NCBI RefSeq assembly: GCF_026168105.1
Contig: NZ_LBMW01000051.1
Span: forward strand, 1 to 52,172
From: Streptomyces hygroscopicus
GTDB taxonomy: Bacteria; Actinomycetota; Actinomycetes; Streptomycetales; Streptomycetaceae
DNA length: 52,172 nucleotides
Direction: 5' to 3'
The position numbers and the translations under genes were made by a program. Positions 26,892 through 36,187 of this stretch are shown one piece after another (within the stretch, counting starts at the first letter, position 1; each line of letters begins with the position of its first letter). A model generated the notes under the pieces. It ran no database searches and was not told the DNA's origin. It saw nothing but the letters and a program-made list of their open reading frames with translations.

Positions 26892-27461
26892 ATGAACATC
26901 ATGCTCTTCCACTCCACGTACGGGCTGCGTCCCGCCGTCCGCGCCGCCGGGGACCGGCTGCGCGCCGCAGGGCACGAGGTGTGGACCCCCGATCTGTTCG
27001 ACGGCCGCACCTTCGAGACGGTCGAGGAGGGCATGGCCTTCAAGGACGAGATCGGCAAGGAAGAGCTGCTCAAGCGGGCGGTCCTGGCCTCCGCTCCCTA
27101 CTCCGCGCGAGGACTCGTGTACGCGGGGTTCTCGCTCGGCGCCGCCACCGCGCAGACCCTGGCGCTCGGCGACAAGCACGCGCGCGGCCTCCTGCTGCTG
27201 CACGGCACCTCCGACATTGCGGCGAGCGCCTCGGTGGACGAGCTGCCGGTCCAGTTGCACGTGGCCGAGCCGGATCCGTTCGAGACGGACGACTGGCTGA
27301 GCGCCTGGTATCTGCAGATGCGCAGGGCGGGCGCCGACGTGGAGATCTACCGGTACGCGGGCGCCGGCCACCTGTACACCGACCCGGAGCTCCCGGACTA
27401 CGACGAGGAGGCGGCCGAGGCCACCTGGCGGGTGGCCCTCGGCTTCCTCGAGGGCCTGTAG
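26892..27461 (+). CDS. Dienelactone hydrolase-like alpha/beta hydrolase
   Basis: Cytoplasmic alpha/beta hydrolase of 189 aa. The nucleophile elbow reads GFSLG with Ser81, where classical dienelactone hydrolases have Cys. The rest of the triad fits Asp129 (AEPDPF) and His161 (GAGHLY). The N-terminus MNIMLFHSTYGLRPAV lacks a signal peptide. The ATG at 26892 is preferred over upstream in-frame starts because of the close promoter-like motif. Substrate is unknown. Confidence 0.85.
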   Translation: MNIMLFHSTYGLRPAVRAAGDRLRAAGHEVWTPDLFDGRTFETVEEGMAFKDEIGKEELLKRAVLASAPYSARGLVYAGFSLGAATAQTLALGDKHARGLLLLHGTSDIAASASVDELPVQLHVAEPDPFETDDWLSAWYLQMRRAGADVEIYRYAGAGHLYTDPELPDYDEEAAEATWRVALGFLEGL

Positions 27462-27478
27462 CCGCCCCCCGGCCGGGA

Positions 27479-29140
27479 CTACACCGGGTCGTACGTCCGC
27501 TCGACCCTCTGCGTTCCGCTGCGCGTGCGGTACGAGCGCTCCCAGGACGAGCGGGCGTTGGCGTCCGTGCGGTCGGACAGGACGTAGTAGTCCATCTGGG
27601 CGTGCTCGGGGGTGATGTCCAGTACGCCGTAACCGTGGCGGTCCGTGTCCACCCAGTGGACATGCCGGTTGGCCGCGCGGATCAGCGGTGCGGCCACGGC
27701 CGAGACGGTGCCCTCGGGGACCTTGACGATGTCGTCGAGGTTGTCGGAGGTGACCGAGGTGATCACGAACTCGGTGGCGGCCGAAGGGGACAGCGGGTAC
27801 GTCCCGGCGTCGACCGGCACGTCGTTGGCCCACGACATGTGGATGTCGCCGGTCAGGAACACCGTGTTGGTGATGGCGTTGTTGCGCAGATGGGCCAGGA
27901 GTTCACGGCGGTCCTCCGTGTAGCCGTCCCACTGGTCGGTGTTGACGGCGATGCCTGCCTGCGGCAGCCCGAGCAGCTTGGCGAGGGGCTTGAGCAGGTC
28001 GGCGGAGAGCGAGCCGATGACGAATGGGGCGATCATCACGGAGTTGCCGACCAGGCGCCACGTGGTGTCGGACGCCGCCAGGCCCGCCTTGAGCCAGTCG
28101 AGCTGGGCGCGGCCGGTGATCGTACGGTTCGGGTCGTCGACCGAACCGCTGCCCGCGGAAGCCTGCTGCGAGCGGAACGAGCGCAGGTCGAGGAGCGAGA
28201 GGTCGGCGAGCTTGCCGAAGCGCAGCCGGCGGTAGGTGGTGCCCGCGATGGCCGGGCGGACCGGCATCCACTCGAAGTACGCCTGCTTCGCGGCCGCTTT
28301 GCGGGCCGTCCAGGTGCCCTCGGCGCCCTCGGTGTGGTTGACCGCGCCGCCCGACCAGGCGTTGTCGGCGAACTCGTGGTCGTCCCAGATCGCGATGACC
28401 GGCGCCTTCGCGTGCAGGGCCTGGAGATCGGGGTCGGTCTTGTAACGGGCGTGCCGGACACGGTAGTCGGCGAGCGTGATGATCTCGTTCGTCGGCGAGT
28501 GCGGGCGGACGACCTTGCCGCGTGCCGCGTACTCGCCGCTCTTGTACTCATAGATGTAGTCGCCGAGGTGCAGCCATGCGTCCAGGTCGGCGCGGGCGGC
28601 CAGATGGCGGTACGCCGAGAAGTAGCCGGCTTCCCAGTTGGCGCAGGTCACCACGCCGAAGCGCAGTCCGGACACGGCGGCGTCGGCGGCCGGGGCCGTA
28701 CGGGTGCGGGCGACGGGGGAGTCGGTGCCCCCGGCGGAGAAGCGGAACCAGTAGTCCGTGGCGGGCTCGAGGCCCCGTACGTCCGCCTTGACGGTGTGGT
28801 CGGAAGCGGCGGTCGCCGTGACGGAACCCTTGGCGACGATGTTCGTGAACGCCTTGTCCCGGGCGATGGCCCAGCTCACCTCGGTGTCGGGACCGAGCCC
28901 GGAGCCGGGCAGAGCCTCGGGGGTGGGGGTCACCCGGGTCCACAGCAGGATGCCCCCGGGCAGCGGGTCGCCGGAGGCGATGCCGTGCAGGAAGGCGGGG
29001 GCGCCGGTGGTGGCGCGGGCCGGGAGGGCGGCGGCGAGCGGGACGCCGAGGACGGCGGTGGCGGCTGCGGCCTTGACGACCGTACGGCGGCGCGGGGAAG
29101 GGGAGTTGGCGCTCGCGGATGATCTGTAGCGACTGGTCAC
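27479..29140 (-). CDS. phoD: PhoD family alkaline phosphatase/phosphodiesterase, Tat-exported
   Basis: Extracellular phosphatase of 553 aa releasing phosphate from organic esters. A Tat signal is clear: RRR at 17-19 then TVVKAAAATAVLGVPLAAAL and a likely cut near PARA. A fibronectin-like PhoD N-terminal domain (about 50-150) precedes the metallophosphatase domain, with VTCANWE, HLGDYIYEY and WDDHEFADN as metal-binding motifs. The start is a GTG at 29140. PhoD genes in Streptomyces are usually under PhoP control, but I saw no convincing pho box. It converges with the DLH-like gene, with 17 bases between the stops. Confidence 0.93.
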   Translation of the reverse strand: MTSRYRSSASANSPSPRRRTVVKAAAATAVLGVPLAAALPARATTGAPAFLHGIASGDPLPGGILLWTRVTPTPEALPGSGLGPDTEVSWAIARDKAFTNIVAKGSVTATAASDHTVKADVRGLEPATDYWFRFSAGGTDSPVARTRTAPAADAAVSGLRFGVVTCANWEAGYFSAYRHLAARADLDAWLHLGDYIYEYKSGEYAARGKVVRPHSPTNEIITLADYRVRHARYKTDPDLQALHAKAPVIAIWDDHEFADNAWSGGAVNHTEGAEGTWTARKAAAKQAYFEWMPVRPAIAGTTYRRLRFGKLADLSLLDLRSFRSQQASAGSGSVDDPNRTITGRAQLDWLKAGLAASDTTWRLVGNSVMIAPFVIGSLSADLLKPLAKLLGLPQAGIAVNTDQWDGYTEDRRELLAHLRNNAITNTVFLTGDIHMSWANDVPVDAGTYPLSPSAATEFVITSVTSDNLDDIVKVPEGTVSAVAAPLIRAANRHVHWVDTDRHGYGVLDITPEHAQMDYYVLSDRTDANARSSWERSYRTRSGTQRVERTYDPV

Positions 29141-29165
29141 GGGCGATCAGATTACTGATCGGTAC

Positions 29166-29211
29166 GAACGAAAAGCGGGTGAACTTTCAAAAGTTCGCCC
29201 GCTCTTCGTTC
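29166..29211 (-). terminator. Hairpin terminator after the thioredoxin-like gene
   Basis: A 46-base imperfect inverted repeat: 21 of 23 positions pair, around the loop TCAA at 29187-29190. It lies 35 bases beyond the stop of the minus-strand thioredoxin-like gene and upstream of phoD, so it should separate their transcription. Confidence 0.75.
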
Positions 29212-29245
29212 AGCGGTTGCCCGGGGTGCCCCGTCGGGTGCCCGT

Positions 29246-30085
29246 TCAGGCCTTGAGCGCCGGGTCCACCAGCGAGTTGAACTCGTTCACCGTCATCGGC
29301 GGGTTGCCGGCGGGGGTGGTGAGCATCTTGCCGTTCATGACGAAGCTCGGGGTGCCCGTCACGCGGTCCTTGTTGGTGTCGAAGGTCTTCGACATCGCCA
29401 ACGCCCAGGCGTCGTAGGTGCCGTTCTTCACCGCGTTCCGGAATGCGGTGTTGTTCTTCAGGGCCGGGACCGTGTCGGCAACCTTGATCAGGTAGTCGTC
29501 GCTCTTGAACTTGTCGTCCGTCTCGTCCGGGTGCCACTGCTTCGAGTACAGCGCGCTCTTGTACTCGAGGAAGGCCTCCGGGCTGACGTTCAGAGCCGCA
29601 CCCATGGCGCTCATCGCGTTCTTGGAGCCCTCGCCGCGCGTACCGACAGTGCCCTTCCCGAGCTGGTCGCCGTCGATGAAGGTGCCGCCGATGTACTGGA
29701 TCTTGAACTTGCCGTCGTCGAGGTCCTTCTTGACGGTCGCGCCGACGGTTTCCTCGAACTGGGCGCAGATCGGGCAGCGCGGGTCCTCGTAGACCTTGAG
29801 GGTCTTCTTCGCGGTGTTCTTGCCGATGACCACCGTCGTGCCGTCGGTGCCCGTGGTGTTCGCGGGCGCCACGACCTTGTCGCTCTTGACGGCCTCCCAG
29901 TGGCCGGGCTTGTTGGCCTGGACGACGGCGTAGCCGATCCCGCCGGCTATCGCGAGGACGCCGACGATCGCGCAGGCGACGATGACCTGCCGTTTGACCT
30001 TGTCGCGCTTGGCCTGGCGCTCGCGCTCCTGACGCAGCCGCTCACGGGCCGCCGTCTTCGCCTCCTGGCTGTTCCGCTTGCTCAT
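29246..30085 (-). CDS. Membrane-anchored DsbA/thioredoxin-like protein
   Basis: Probable extracytoplasmic thiol-disulfide oxidoreductase of 279 aa. A charged cytoplasmic N-terminus (1-32) is followed by one membrane helix (about 33-55). The DsbA-like domain carries the redox motif C104-P-I-C107 in EDPRCPICAQFEE. The cis-Pro region is VTGTPSFVMNGK. The ATG at 30085 has GGAGATC upstream; a start 10 codons earlier is possible but lacks a site. An unusually regular palindrome lies 22 bases upstream. Confidence 0.9.
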   Translation of the reverse strand: MSKRNSQEAKTAARERLRQERERQAKRDKVKRQVIVACAIVGVLAIAGGIGYAVVQANKPGHWEAVKSDKVVAPANTTGTDGTTVVIGKNTAKKTLKVYEDPRCPICAQFEETVGATVKKDLDDGKFKIQYIGGTFIDGDQLGKGTVGTRGEGSKNAMSAMGAALNVSPEAFLEYKSALYSKQWHPDETDDKFKSDDYLIKVADTVPALKNNTAFRNAVKNGTYDAWALAMSKTFDTNKDRVTGTPSFVMNGKMLTTPAGNPPMTVNEFNSLVDPALKA

Positions 30086-30106
30086 TGGGTGATCTCCATG
30101 GGGATG

Positions 30107-30125
30107 CGCGCACACTCTGTGCGCG
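30107..30125 (-). repeat. 19-base palindrome upstream of the thioredoxin-like gene
   Basis: CGCGCACA and TGTGCGCG flank CTC, centred about 31 bases before the start codon. The position suits a repressor operator or an RNA hairpin next to the ribosome site. Confidence 0.65.
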
Positions 30126-30178
30126 GAGTTGCTGAAAGGGGAAAAGGGGGCTTCCGGTGCTCGGATGCTTCGGGTGCC

Positions 30179-30865
30179 TCAGACGAAGGCGACCGAGCGC
30201 GGCGGGCCCCGCCGTCCCAGGGAGTGCACGAAGAGGCGGGTACGGACGATGACGACGCGGTGCAGGGGCCGCCGGGCCCGGCGCACCGGGGCCAGACGTA
30301 CCGCCACTGCGGCGACCGCGATCAGCAGTGGCCGGAATGTGCTCGCGGCCACCGCGCGCAGCAGCTGGGCCAGTGCCCGCTCACCCCGGCGCAGCCAGGC
30401 GGCCGCGAGGAGCCCCACGCTCACATGGGCGGCCAGCAGGAGCCAGGCGGTCGCCGGGTCGGCGTGTTCGAGCAGAGCCGTGATCCGGTCGGCTCCGGTG
30501 CCGGTGACCCGGGTCAGGGGCGTACCCACACTGCCGCCGCTGCACAGGACGTCCAGACCGACCGAGCGCAGTGGGCCGGTGACCGGGCCGCCCGCCCTGC
30601 CGTAGCAGGCCTGCTGGCCCGTGGTGAAGACCGTGTCCGCGGTCAGCTCCAGCGGGACCAGCAGGGCGGCGATCTTTCCGAAGCCGCGCTCGCGGCCCGC
30701 CAGCGCATACGCGACGACGAAGACGGCGGCGCCGATGGCGGCCACCGTCCCCATCGGCAGCGGGACCTCGGACAGCAGGACGTGCGACGCGGTGCTGAGC
30801 GTCACGACCACCGCCGTGAACAGCGCCGCGCGTACGGCTCTGAGCTGGGTCCCGGATATGTCCAT
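30179..30865 (-). CDS. Membrane protein of unknown function
   Basis: Not recognised. The 228-aa product has about five hydrophobic segments (around 12-32, 38-56, 62-76, 138-158 and 168-188), a Cys-containing extracytoplasmic loop (ACYGRAGG ... VLCSGGS) and a very basic cytoplasmic C-terminal tail. It precedes the membrane thioredoxin-like gene by 93 bases on the same strand. The two Cys facing the redox protein make a functional link possible, but this is only inference. The start is ATG at 30865. Confidence 0.7.
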   Translation of the reverse strand: MDISGTQLRAVRAALFTAVVVTLSTASHVLLSEVPLPMGTVAAIGAAVFVVAYALAGRERGFGKIAALLVPLELTADTVFTTGQQACYGRAGGPVTGPLRSVGLDVLCSGGSVGTPLTRVTGTGADRITALLEHADPATAWLLLAAHVSVGLLAAAWLRRGERALAQLLRAVAASTFRPLLIAVAAVAVRLAPVRRARRPLHRVVIVRTRLFVHSLGRRGPPRSVAFV

Positions 30866-30886
30866 AGCAGGGAAGAGTGTCCCACG

Positions 30887-30933
30887 CGCTCCCGTAAGGG
30901 CCCCTTAAAAGGACGCCATGCGTTACGGGAGCG
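30887..30933 (-). repeat. Inverted repeat before the unknown membrane protein gene
   Basis: Perfect 11-base arms CGCTCCCGTAA (30887-30897) and TTACGGGAGCG (30923-30933) with a 25-base, AT-richer interior (TTAAAAGG). It lies 24 bases beyond the DUF2252 stop and 22 bases before the next start. It could be a terminator or an operator. Confidence 0.6.
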
Positions 30934-30957
30934 TTGTGCGGGAACGGCTGGGAGAAC

Positions 30958-32283
30958 TCACAGACCGGGGATCCGGCCGTTGCGGAAAAGGTCGACGAAG
31001 ATCTGGTGGTCGGCACGCGCGCGTGCCCCGTACTCGTGTGCGAAGTCCACCAGCAGGTCCTCGAAGCCCGCCTCGTCGGCGGCGATCGCCGCGTCGATGG
31101 CACGCTCCGTGGAGAAGGGCACCAGGGACTCGCCGGACTGGTCGTCCGCCGCCGCGTGCATCGCGGCCGTGGCCCGGCCGAGGTCGGCGACGACCGCCGC
31201 GATCTCCTCCGGGTCGTCGATGTCGCCCCAGTCCAGGTCCACGGCGTACGGCGACACCTCGGCGACCAGCTGGCCCGCGGCGTCCAGCTCCGTCCAGCCC
31301 AGCCACGGGTCGGCGTGCGCCTGCAGGGCCCGCTGGGAGATCACCGTGCGGTGGCCCTCGTGCTGGAAGTAGTCGCGGATCGCCGGGTCCGTGATGTGGC
31401 GGGAGACGGCCGGGGTCTGGGCCTGCTTGATGTAGATGATCACGTCGTTCTCCAGGGCGTCGCTGTTGCCCTCGAGCAGGATGTTGTACGACGGCAGGCC
31501 CGCCGAGCCGATGCCGATGCCGCGCCGGCCGACCACGTCCTTCACCCGGTAGGAGTCCGGGCGGGCCAGGGACGACTCCGGCAGGGTCTCCAGATAGCCG
31601 TCGAAGGCGGCGAGCACCTTGTAGCGCGTGGCCGCGTCCAGCTCGATGGAGCCGCCGCCCGGCGCGAAGCGGCGCTCGAAGTCGCGGATCTCGGTCATCG
31701 AGTCCAGCAGCCCGAAGCGGGTCAGCGAGCGGGCGTCCCGCAGCGCGTCCAGGAGCGGGCCCTGGGCGGTGTCCAGGGTGAAGGGCGGCACCTCGTCGCT
31801 CTTGGCGCCGGTCGCCAGGGCATGGACGCGCTCGCGGTAGGCGGCCGCGTAGACCGTGACGAGCTCGCTGATCTGGCCGTCACTCAGCGCCTTCGCGTAC
31901 CCGATCAGGGCCATGGAGGCGGCGAAGCGCTTCAGGTCCCAGGTGAAGGGGCCGACGTACGCCTCGTCGAAGTCGTTCACATTGAAGATCAGGCGGCCCG
32001 TGGCGTCCATGTACGTGCCGAAGTTCTCCGCGTGCAGATCGCCGTGGATCCACACGCGCGAGGTGCGGTCGTCCAGGTACGGGCCGCCGCGCTTCTCCGC
32101 GTCCAGGTCGTGGTAGAAGAGGCACGCCGTGCCCCGGTAGAACGCGAAGGCGGAGGCCGCCATCTTGCGGAACTTCACGCGGAACGCGGCCGGGTCGGCG
32201 GCGAGCAGCTCGCCGAAGGCGGTGTCGAAGACGGCGAGGATCTCCTCGCCGCGTTGCTCGGCGCTGAGCTGCGGAACCGACAT
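30958..32283 (-). CDS. DUF2252 family kinase-like protein
   Basis: Cytoplasmic protein of 441 aa of unknown role with features of aminoglycoside-phosphotransferase-like kinases. These are HGDLHAEN at 80-87, resembling the catalytic loop, and NVNDFDEAYVGPFTWDLKR, resembling the metal-binding DFD segment. Whether it phosphorylates anything is not established. The ATG at 32283 has GGAGG 10 bases upstream. The gene is divergent from dnaE across 341 bases. Confidence 0.88.
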   Translation of the reverse strand: MSVPQLSAEQRGEEILAVFDTAFGELLAADPAAFRVKFRKMAASAFAFYRGTACLFYHDLDAEKRGGPYLDDRTSRVWIHGDLHAENFGTYMDATGRLIFNVNDFDEAYVGPFTWDLKRFAASMALIGYAKALSDGQISELVTVYAAAYRERVHALATGAKSDEVPPFTLDTAQGPLLDALRDARSLTRFGLLDSMTEIRDFERRFAPGGGSIELDAATRYKVLAAFDGYLETLPESSLARPDSYRVKDVVGRRGIGIGSAGLPSYNILLEGNSDALENDVIIYIKQAQTPAVSRHITDPAIRDYFQHEGHRTVISQRALQAHADPWLGWTELDAAGQLVAEVSPYAVDLDWGDIDDPEEIAAVVADLGRATAAMHAAADDQSGESLVPFSTERAIDAAIAADEAGFEDLLVDFAHEYGARARADHQIFVDLFRNGRIPGL

Positions 32284-32624
32284 CGCTGGGTGCCTCCAGG
32301 TGCAGGTGGTGCGTGACGTGTGGGACGGACGGTCCGTCCCCTTCCAACGGACGACGGTACGCGGGAGTGCCCGTGACCCCCGTACGAGGACACGGAGATG
32401 AGCCGGTGTCCGTCGCACGAAGGTACGGGTACGCGGCCCGTGTCCTCCGGATGAAGGTACGCGGGGAATCCCGCCGGGTGTCAGTGCCGGGGCATAGACT
32501 TCGACGCTGTCCCTCCGACCGCCCACAGCCAGTCGGAGGCCGGTCGACGTACGCCCGCCCGTCACCCGACCACCGCCCTGAACGAGGCGCTCCGCGCCAC
32601 ACTTGCATATGGGAGGCCCCAGCC
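32284..32624. other. Divergent regulatory region between DUF2252 gene and dnaE
   Basis: 341 bases with no supported gene. It holds the damage-type motif at 32478-32500 on the dnaE side, then a leader of about 120 bases. On the minus side no clear promoter was found. Confidence 0.5.
32478..32500 (+). promoter_or_regulatory. RecA-NDp/PafBC-type promoter motif of dnaE
   Basis: GTGTCAGTG (32478-32486), 8 bases and TAGACT (32495-32500) match the LexA-independent damage promoter TTGTCRGTG-N8-TAnnnT at all but the first base. TAGACT is also a good -10 box. The start codon is 125 bases downstream. Confidence 0.65.
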
Positions 32625-35600
32625 GTGTCGAAGCCGCCGTTCACGCACCTGCACGTCCACACCCAGTACTCGCTGCTGGACGGTGCCGCGCGGCTGAAGG
32701 ACATGTTCAACGCGTGCAACGAGATGGGCATGACGCACATCGCCATGTCCGACCACGGCAACCTCCACGGGGCGTACGACTTCTTCCACTCCGCGACGAA
32801 GGCCGGGGTCACTCCGATCATCGGCATCGAGGCGTATGTCGCCCCCGAATCCCGGCGCAACAAGCGCAAGATCCTCTGGGGCCAGCCGCACCAGAAGAGG
32901 GACGACATCTCCGGTTCCGGCGGTTACACCCACAAGACCATCTGGGCGGCGGACAAGACAGGTCTGCACAACCTCTTCCGTCTCTCCTCGGACGCATACG
33001 CCGAGGGGTGGCTGCAGAAGTGGCCGCGCATGGACAAGGAGACCATCGCCCAGTGGTCCGAGGGGCTGATCGCCTCCACCGGCTGCCCCTCGGGCGAGGT
33101 GCAGACCCGGCTGCGTCTCGGCCACTTCGAGGAGGCCCTCAAGGCGGCCGCCGACTACCAGGACATCTTCGGCAAGGGCCGCTACTTCCTGGAGCTGATG
33201 GACCACGGCATCGACATCGAGCGCCGGGTCCGCGACGGCCTCCTCGAGATCGGCAAGAAGCTCGGCATCCCGCCGCTCGTCACCAACGACTCGCACTACA
33301 CGTACGCGCACGAGGCGGGCGCCCATGACGCGCTGCTGTGCATCCAGACCGGCAAGAACCTCTCCGACCCCGACCGCTTCAAGTTCGACGGCACCGGCTA
33401 CTACCTGAAGTCCACGGACGAGATGTACGCCATCGACTCCTCGGACGCCTGGCAGGAGGGCTGCCGCAACACCCTCCTGGTGGCCGAGCAGGTCGACACC
33501 ACGGGCATGTTCGAAAAGCGCGACCTCATGCCCAAGTTCGACATCCCCGAGGGCTACACCGAGGTCACCTGGTTCCAGGAGGAGGTCCGCCGCGGCATGG
33601 AGCGCCGCTTCCCGGGCGGTATCCCCGAGGACCGTCAGAAGCAGGCCGAGTACGAGATGGACGTCATCATCCAGATGGGGTTCCCGGGATACTTCCTCGT
33701 GGTCGCCGACTTCATCATGTGGGCCAAGCGCAACGGCATCGCGGTCGGCCCCGGCCGGGGCTCCGCCGCCGGCTCGATCGTCGCCTACGCCATGGGCATC
33801 ACCGACCTGGACCCGATCCCGCACGGCCTGATCTTCGAGCGGTTCCTCAACCCCGAGCGCATCTCGATGCCCGATGTCGACATCGACTTCGACGAGCGTC
33901 GGCGCGTCGAGGTGATCAGGTACGTGACCGAGAAGTACGGCGCCGACAAGGTCGCCATGATCGGCACGTACGGCACCATCAAGGCCAAGAACGCGATCAA
34001 GGACTCCGCGCGCGTGCTGGGCTACCCGTATGCGATGGGCGACCGCATCACCAAGGCCATGCCCGCCGACGTCCTCGGCAAGGGCATCCCGCTCTCCGGC
34101 ATCACCGACCCCAGCCACCCCCGCTACTCGGAGGCGGGCGAGGTGCGCGGGATGTACGAGAACGAGCCCGACGTGAAGAAGGTCATCGACACCGCCAAGG
34201 GTGTCGAGGGCCTGGTCCGCCAGATGGGTGTGCACGCCGCCGGCGTGATCATGTCCAGCGAGACCATCACCGAGCACGTGCCCGTCTGGGTCCGCCACAC
34301 CGACGGGGTGACGATCACCCAGTGGGACTACCCGAGCTGTGAGTCGCTCGGCCTGCTGAAGATGGACTTCCTCGGACTGCGCAACCTGACGATCATGGAC
34401 GACGCCGTCAAGATGGTGAAGTCCAACAAGGGCATCGACATCGACCTGCTGGGTCTGCCGCTCGACGACCCGAAGACCTTCGAACTGCTCCAGCGCGGCG
34501 ACACTCTCGGCGTCTTCCAGTTCGACGGCGGACCCATGCGCTCGCTGCTGCGCCTGATGAAGCCCGACAACTTCGAAGACATCTCCGCCGTGTCGGCCCT
34601 GTACCGCCCGGGCCCTATGGGCATGAACTCCCACACCAACTACGCGCTGCGCAAGAACGGGCAGCAGGAGATCACGCCGATCCACAAGGAACTCGAGGAG
34701 CCCCTCAAGGAGGTCCTGGACGTCACCTACGGCCTGATCGTCTACCAGGAGCAGGTGCAGAAGGCCGCCCAGATCATCGCGGGCTACTCGCTCGGCGAGG
34801 CCGACATCCTCCGCCGGGTCATGGGTAAGAAGAAGCCCGAGGAGCTGGCGAAGAACTTCACCATCTTCCAGGCCGGCGCCCGCAAGAACGGCTTCAGCGA
34901 CGAGGCGATCCAGGCCCTGTGGGACGTGCTGGTCCCGTTCGCCGGCTACGCGTTCAACAAGGCCCACTCCGCGGCGTACGGCCTGGTCTCCTACTGGACC
35001 GCGTACCTCAAGGCGAACCACCCCGCCGAGTACATGGCAGCGCTGCTCACCTCGGTCAAGGACGACAAGGACAAGTCGGCCGTCTATCTGAACGAGTGCC
35101 GCCGCATGGGCATCAGGGTGCTCCCCCCGAACGTCAACGAGTCCGAGTCGAACTTCGCCGCGCAGGGCGACGACGTGATCCTCTTCGGCCTCTCCGCGGT
35201 GCGCAACGTCGGTACGAACGTCGTCGAGTCGATCATCAAGAGCCGCAAGGCCAAGGGGAAGTACACGTCCTTCCCGGACTACCTCGACAAGGTCGACGCC
35301 GTGGTCTGCAACAAGCGCACCACGGAGTCGCTGATCAAGGCCGGTGCCTTCGACGCCATGGGGCACACCCGCAAGGGCCTCACCGCGCAGTACGAGCCGA
35401 TGATCGACAACGTGGTCGCGGTCAAGCGCAAGGAGGCCGAGGGGCAGTTCGACCTGTTCGGCGGCATGGGCGAGGAGCAGAGCAGCGAGCCCGGCTTCGG
35501 CCTTGACGTCATCTTCACCGAGGAGGAGTGGGACAAGACGTATCTGCTCGCCCAGGAGCGCGAGATGCTCGGTCTGTACGTCTCCGACCACCCGCTCTTC

Positions 35601-36164
35601 GGTCTGGAGCACGTGCTTTCCGACAAGGCCGACGCGGGCATCGCCCAGCTCACCGGAGGCGAGCACGCGGACGGCGCGGTGGTCACCATCGGCGGCATCA
35701 TCTCGGGCCTGCAGCGCAAGATGACCAAGCAGGGCAACGCCTGGGCGATCGCCACCGTCGAGGACCTCGCGGGCTCGATCGAGTGCATGTTCTTCCCGGC
35801 GACCTACCAGCTGGTGTCGACCCAGCTCGTCGAGGACGCCGTGGTGTTCGTCAAGGGCCGCCTCGACAAGCGTGAGGACGTGCCGCGGCTGGTCGCGATG
35901 GAGCTGATGGTCCCGGACCTGTCGAACGCGGGAACCAATGCGCCCGTGGTGCTCACCATCCCGGCGATCAAGGTCACCCCGCCGATGGTGAGCCGTCTCG
36001 GCGAGATCCTCAGCCAGCACAAGGGAGACAGCGAGGTCCGGATCAAGCTTCAGGGGCCCCGCAAGACGACCGTCCTGCGGCTGGACCGGCACCGGGTCAA
36101 GCCGGACCCCGCGCTCTACGGCGACCTGAAGGTCCTGCTCGGCCCGTCCTGCCTGGCGGGCTGA
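32625..36164 (+). CDS. dnaE: DNA polymerase III alpha subunit DnaE
   Basis: Main replicative polymerase, 1179 aa, the normal length for DnaE1. An N-terminal PHP domain begins THLHVHTQYSLLDG (His8, His10 and His12 are candidate metal ligands). The polymerase C family palm has the acidic residues Asp417 and Asp419 in PDVDIDFDE. The helix-hairpin-helix and C-terminal OB-fold (about 1000-1080) follow. No intein is present. The GTG at 32625 has GGGAGG 8 bases upstream; longer in-frame starts lack this. A hairpin terminator follows the stop. Confidence 0.97.
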   Translation: MSKPPFTHLHVHTQYSLLDGAARLKDMFNACNEMGMTHIAMSDHGNLHGAYDFFHSATKAGVTPIIGIEAYVAPESRRNKRKILWGQPHQKRDDISGSGGYTHKTIWAADKTGLHNLFRLSSDAYAEGWLQKWPRMDKETIAQWSEGLIASTGCPSGEVQTRLRLGHFEEALKAAADYQDIFGKGRYFLELMDHGIDIERRVRDGLLEIGKKLGIPPLVTNDSHYTYAHEAGAHDALLCIQTGKNLSDPDRFKFDGTGYYLKSTDEMYAIDSSDAWQEGCRNTLLVAEQVDTTGMFEKRDLMPKFDIPEGYTEVTWFQEEVRRGMERRFPGGIPEDRQKQAEYEMDVIIQMGFPGYFLVVADFIMWAKRNGIAVGPGRGSAAGSIVAYAMGITDLDPIPHGLIFERFLNPERISMPDVDIDFDERRRVEVIRYVTEKYGADKVAMIGTYGTIKAKNAIKDSARVLGYPYAMGDRITKAMPADVLGKGIPLSGITDPSHPRYSEAGEVRGMYENEPDVKKVIDTAKGVEGLVRQMGVHAAGVIMSSETITEHVPVWVRHTDGVTITQWDYPSCESLGLLKMDFLGLRNLTIMDDAVKMVKSNKGIDIDLLGLPLDDPKTFELLQRGDTLGVFQFDGGPMRSLLRLMKPDNFEDISAVSALYRPGPMGMNSHTNYALRKNGQQEITPIHKELEEPLKEVLDVTYGLIVYQEQVQKAAQIIAGYSLGEADILRRVMGKKKPEELAKNFTIFQAGARKNGFSDEAIQALWDVLVPFAGYAFNKAHSAAYGLVSYWTAYLKANHPAEYMAALLTSVKDDKDKSAVYLNECRRMGIRVLPPNVNESESNFAAQGDDVILFGLSAVRNVGTNVVESIIKSRKAKGKYTSFPDYLDKVDAVVCNKRTTESLIKAGAFDAMGHTRKGLTAQYEPMIDNVVAVKRKEAEGQFDLFGGMGEEQSSEPGFGLDVIFTEEEWDKTYLLAQEREMLGLYVSDHPLFGLEHVLSDKADAGIAQLTGGEHADGAVVTIGGIISGLQRKMTKQGNAWAIATVEDLAGSIECMFFPATYQLVSTQLVEDAVVFVKGRLDKREDVPRLVAMELMVPDLSNAGTNAPVVLTIPAIKVTPPMVSRLGEILSQHKGDSEVRIKLQGPRKTTVLRLDRHRVKPDPALYGDLKVLLGPSCLAG

Positions 36165-36187
36165 CCGGCCGGGAGTGCGGCACGGGC

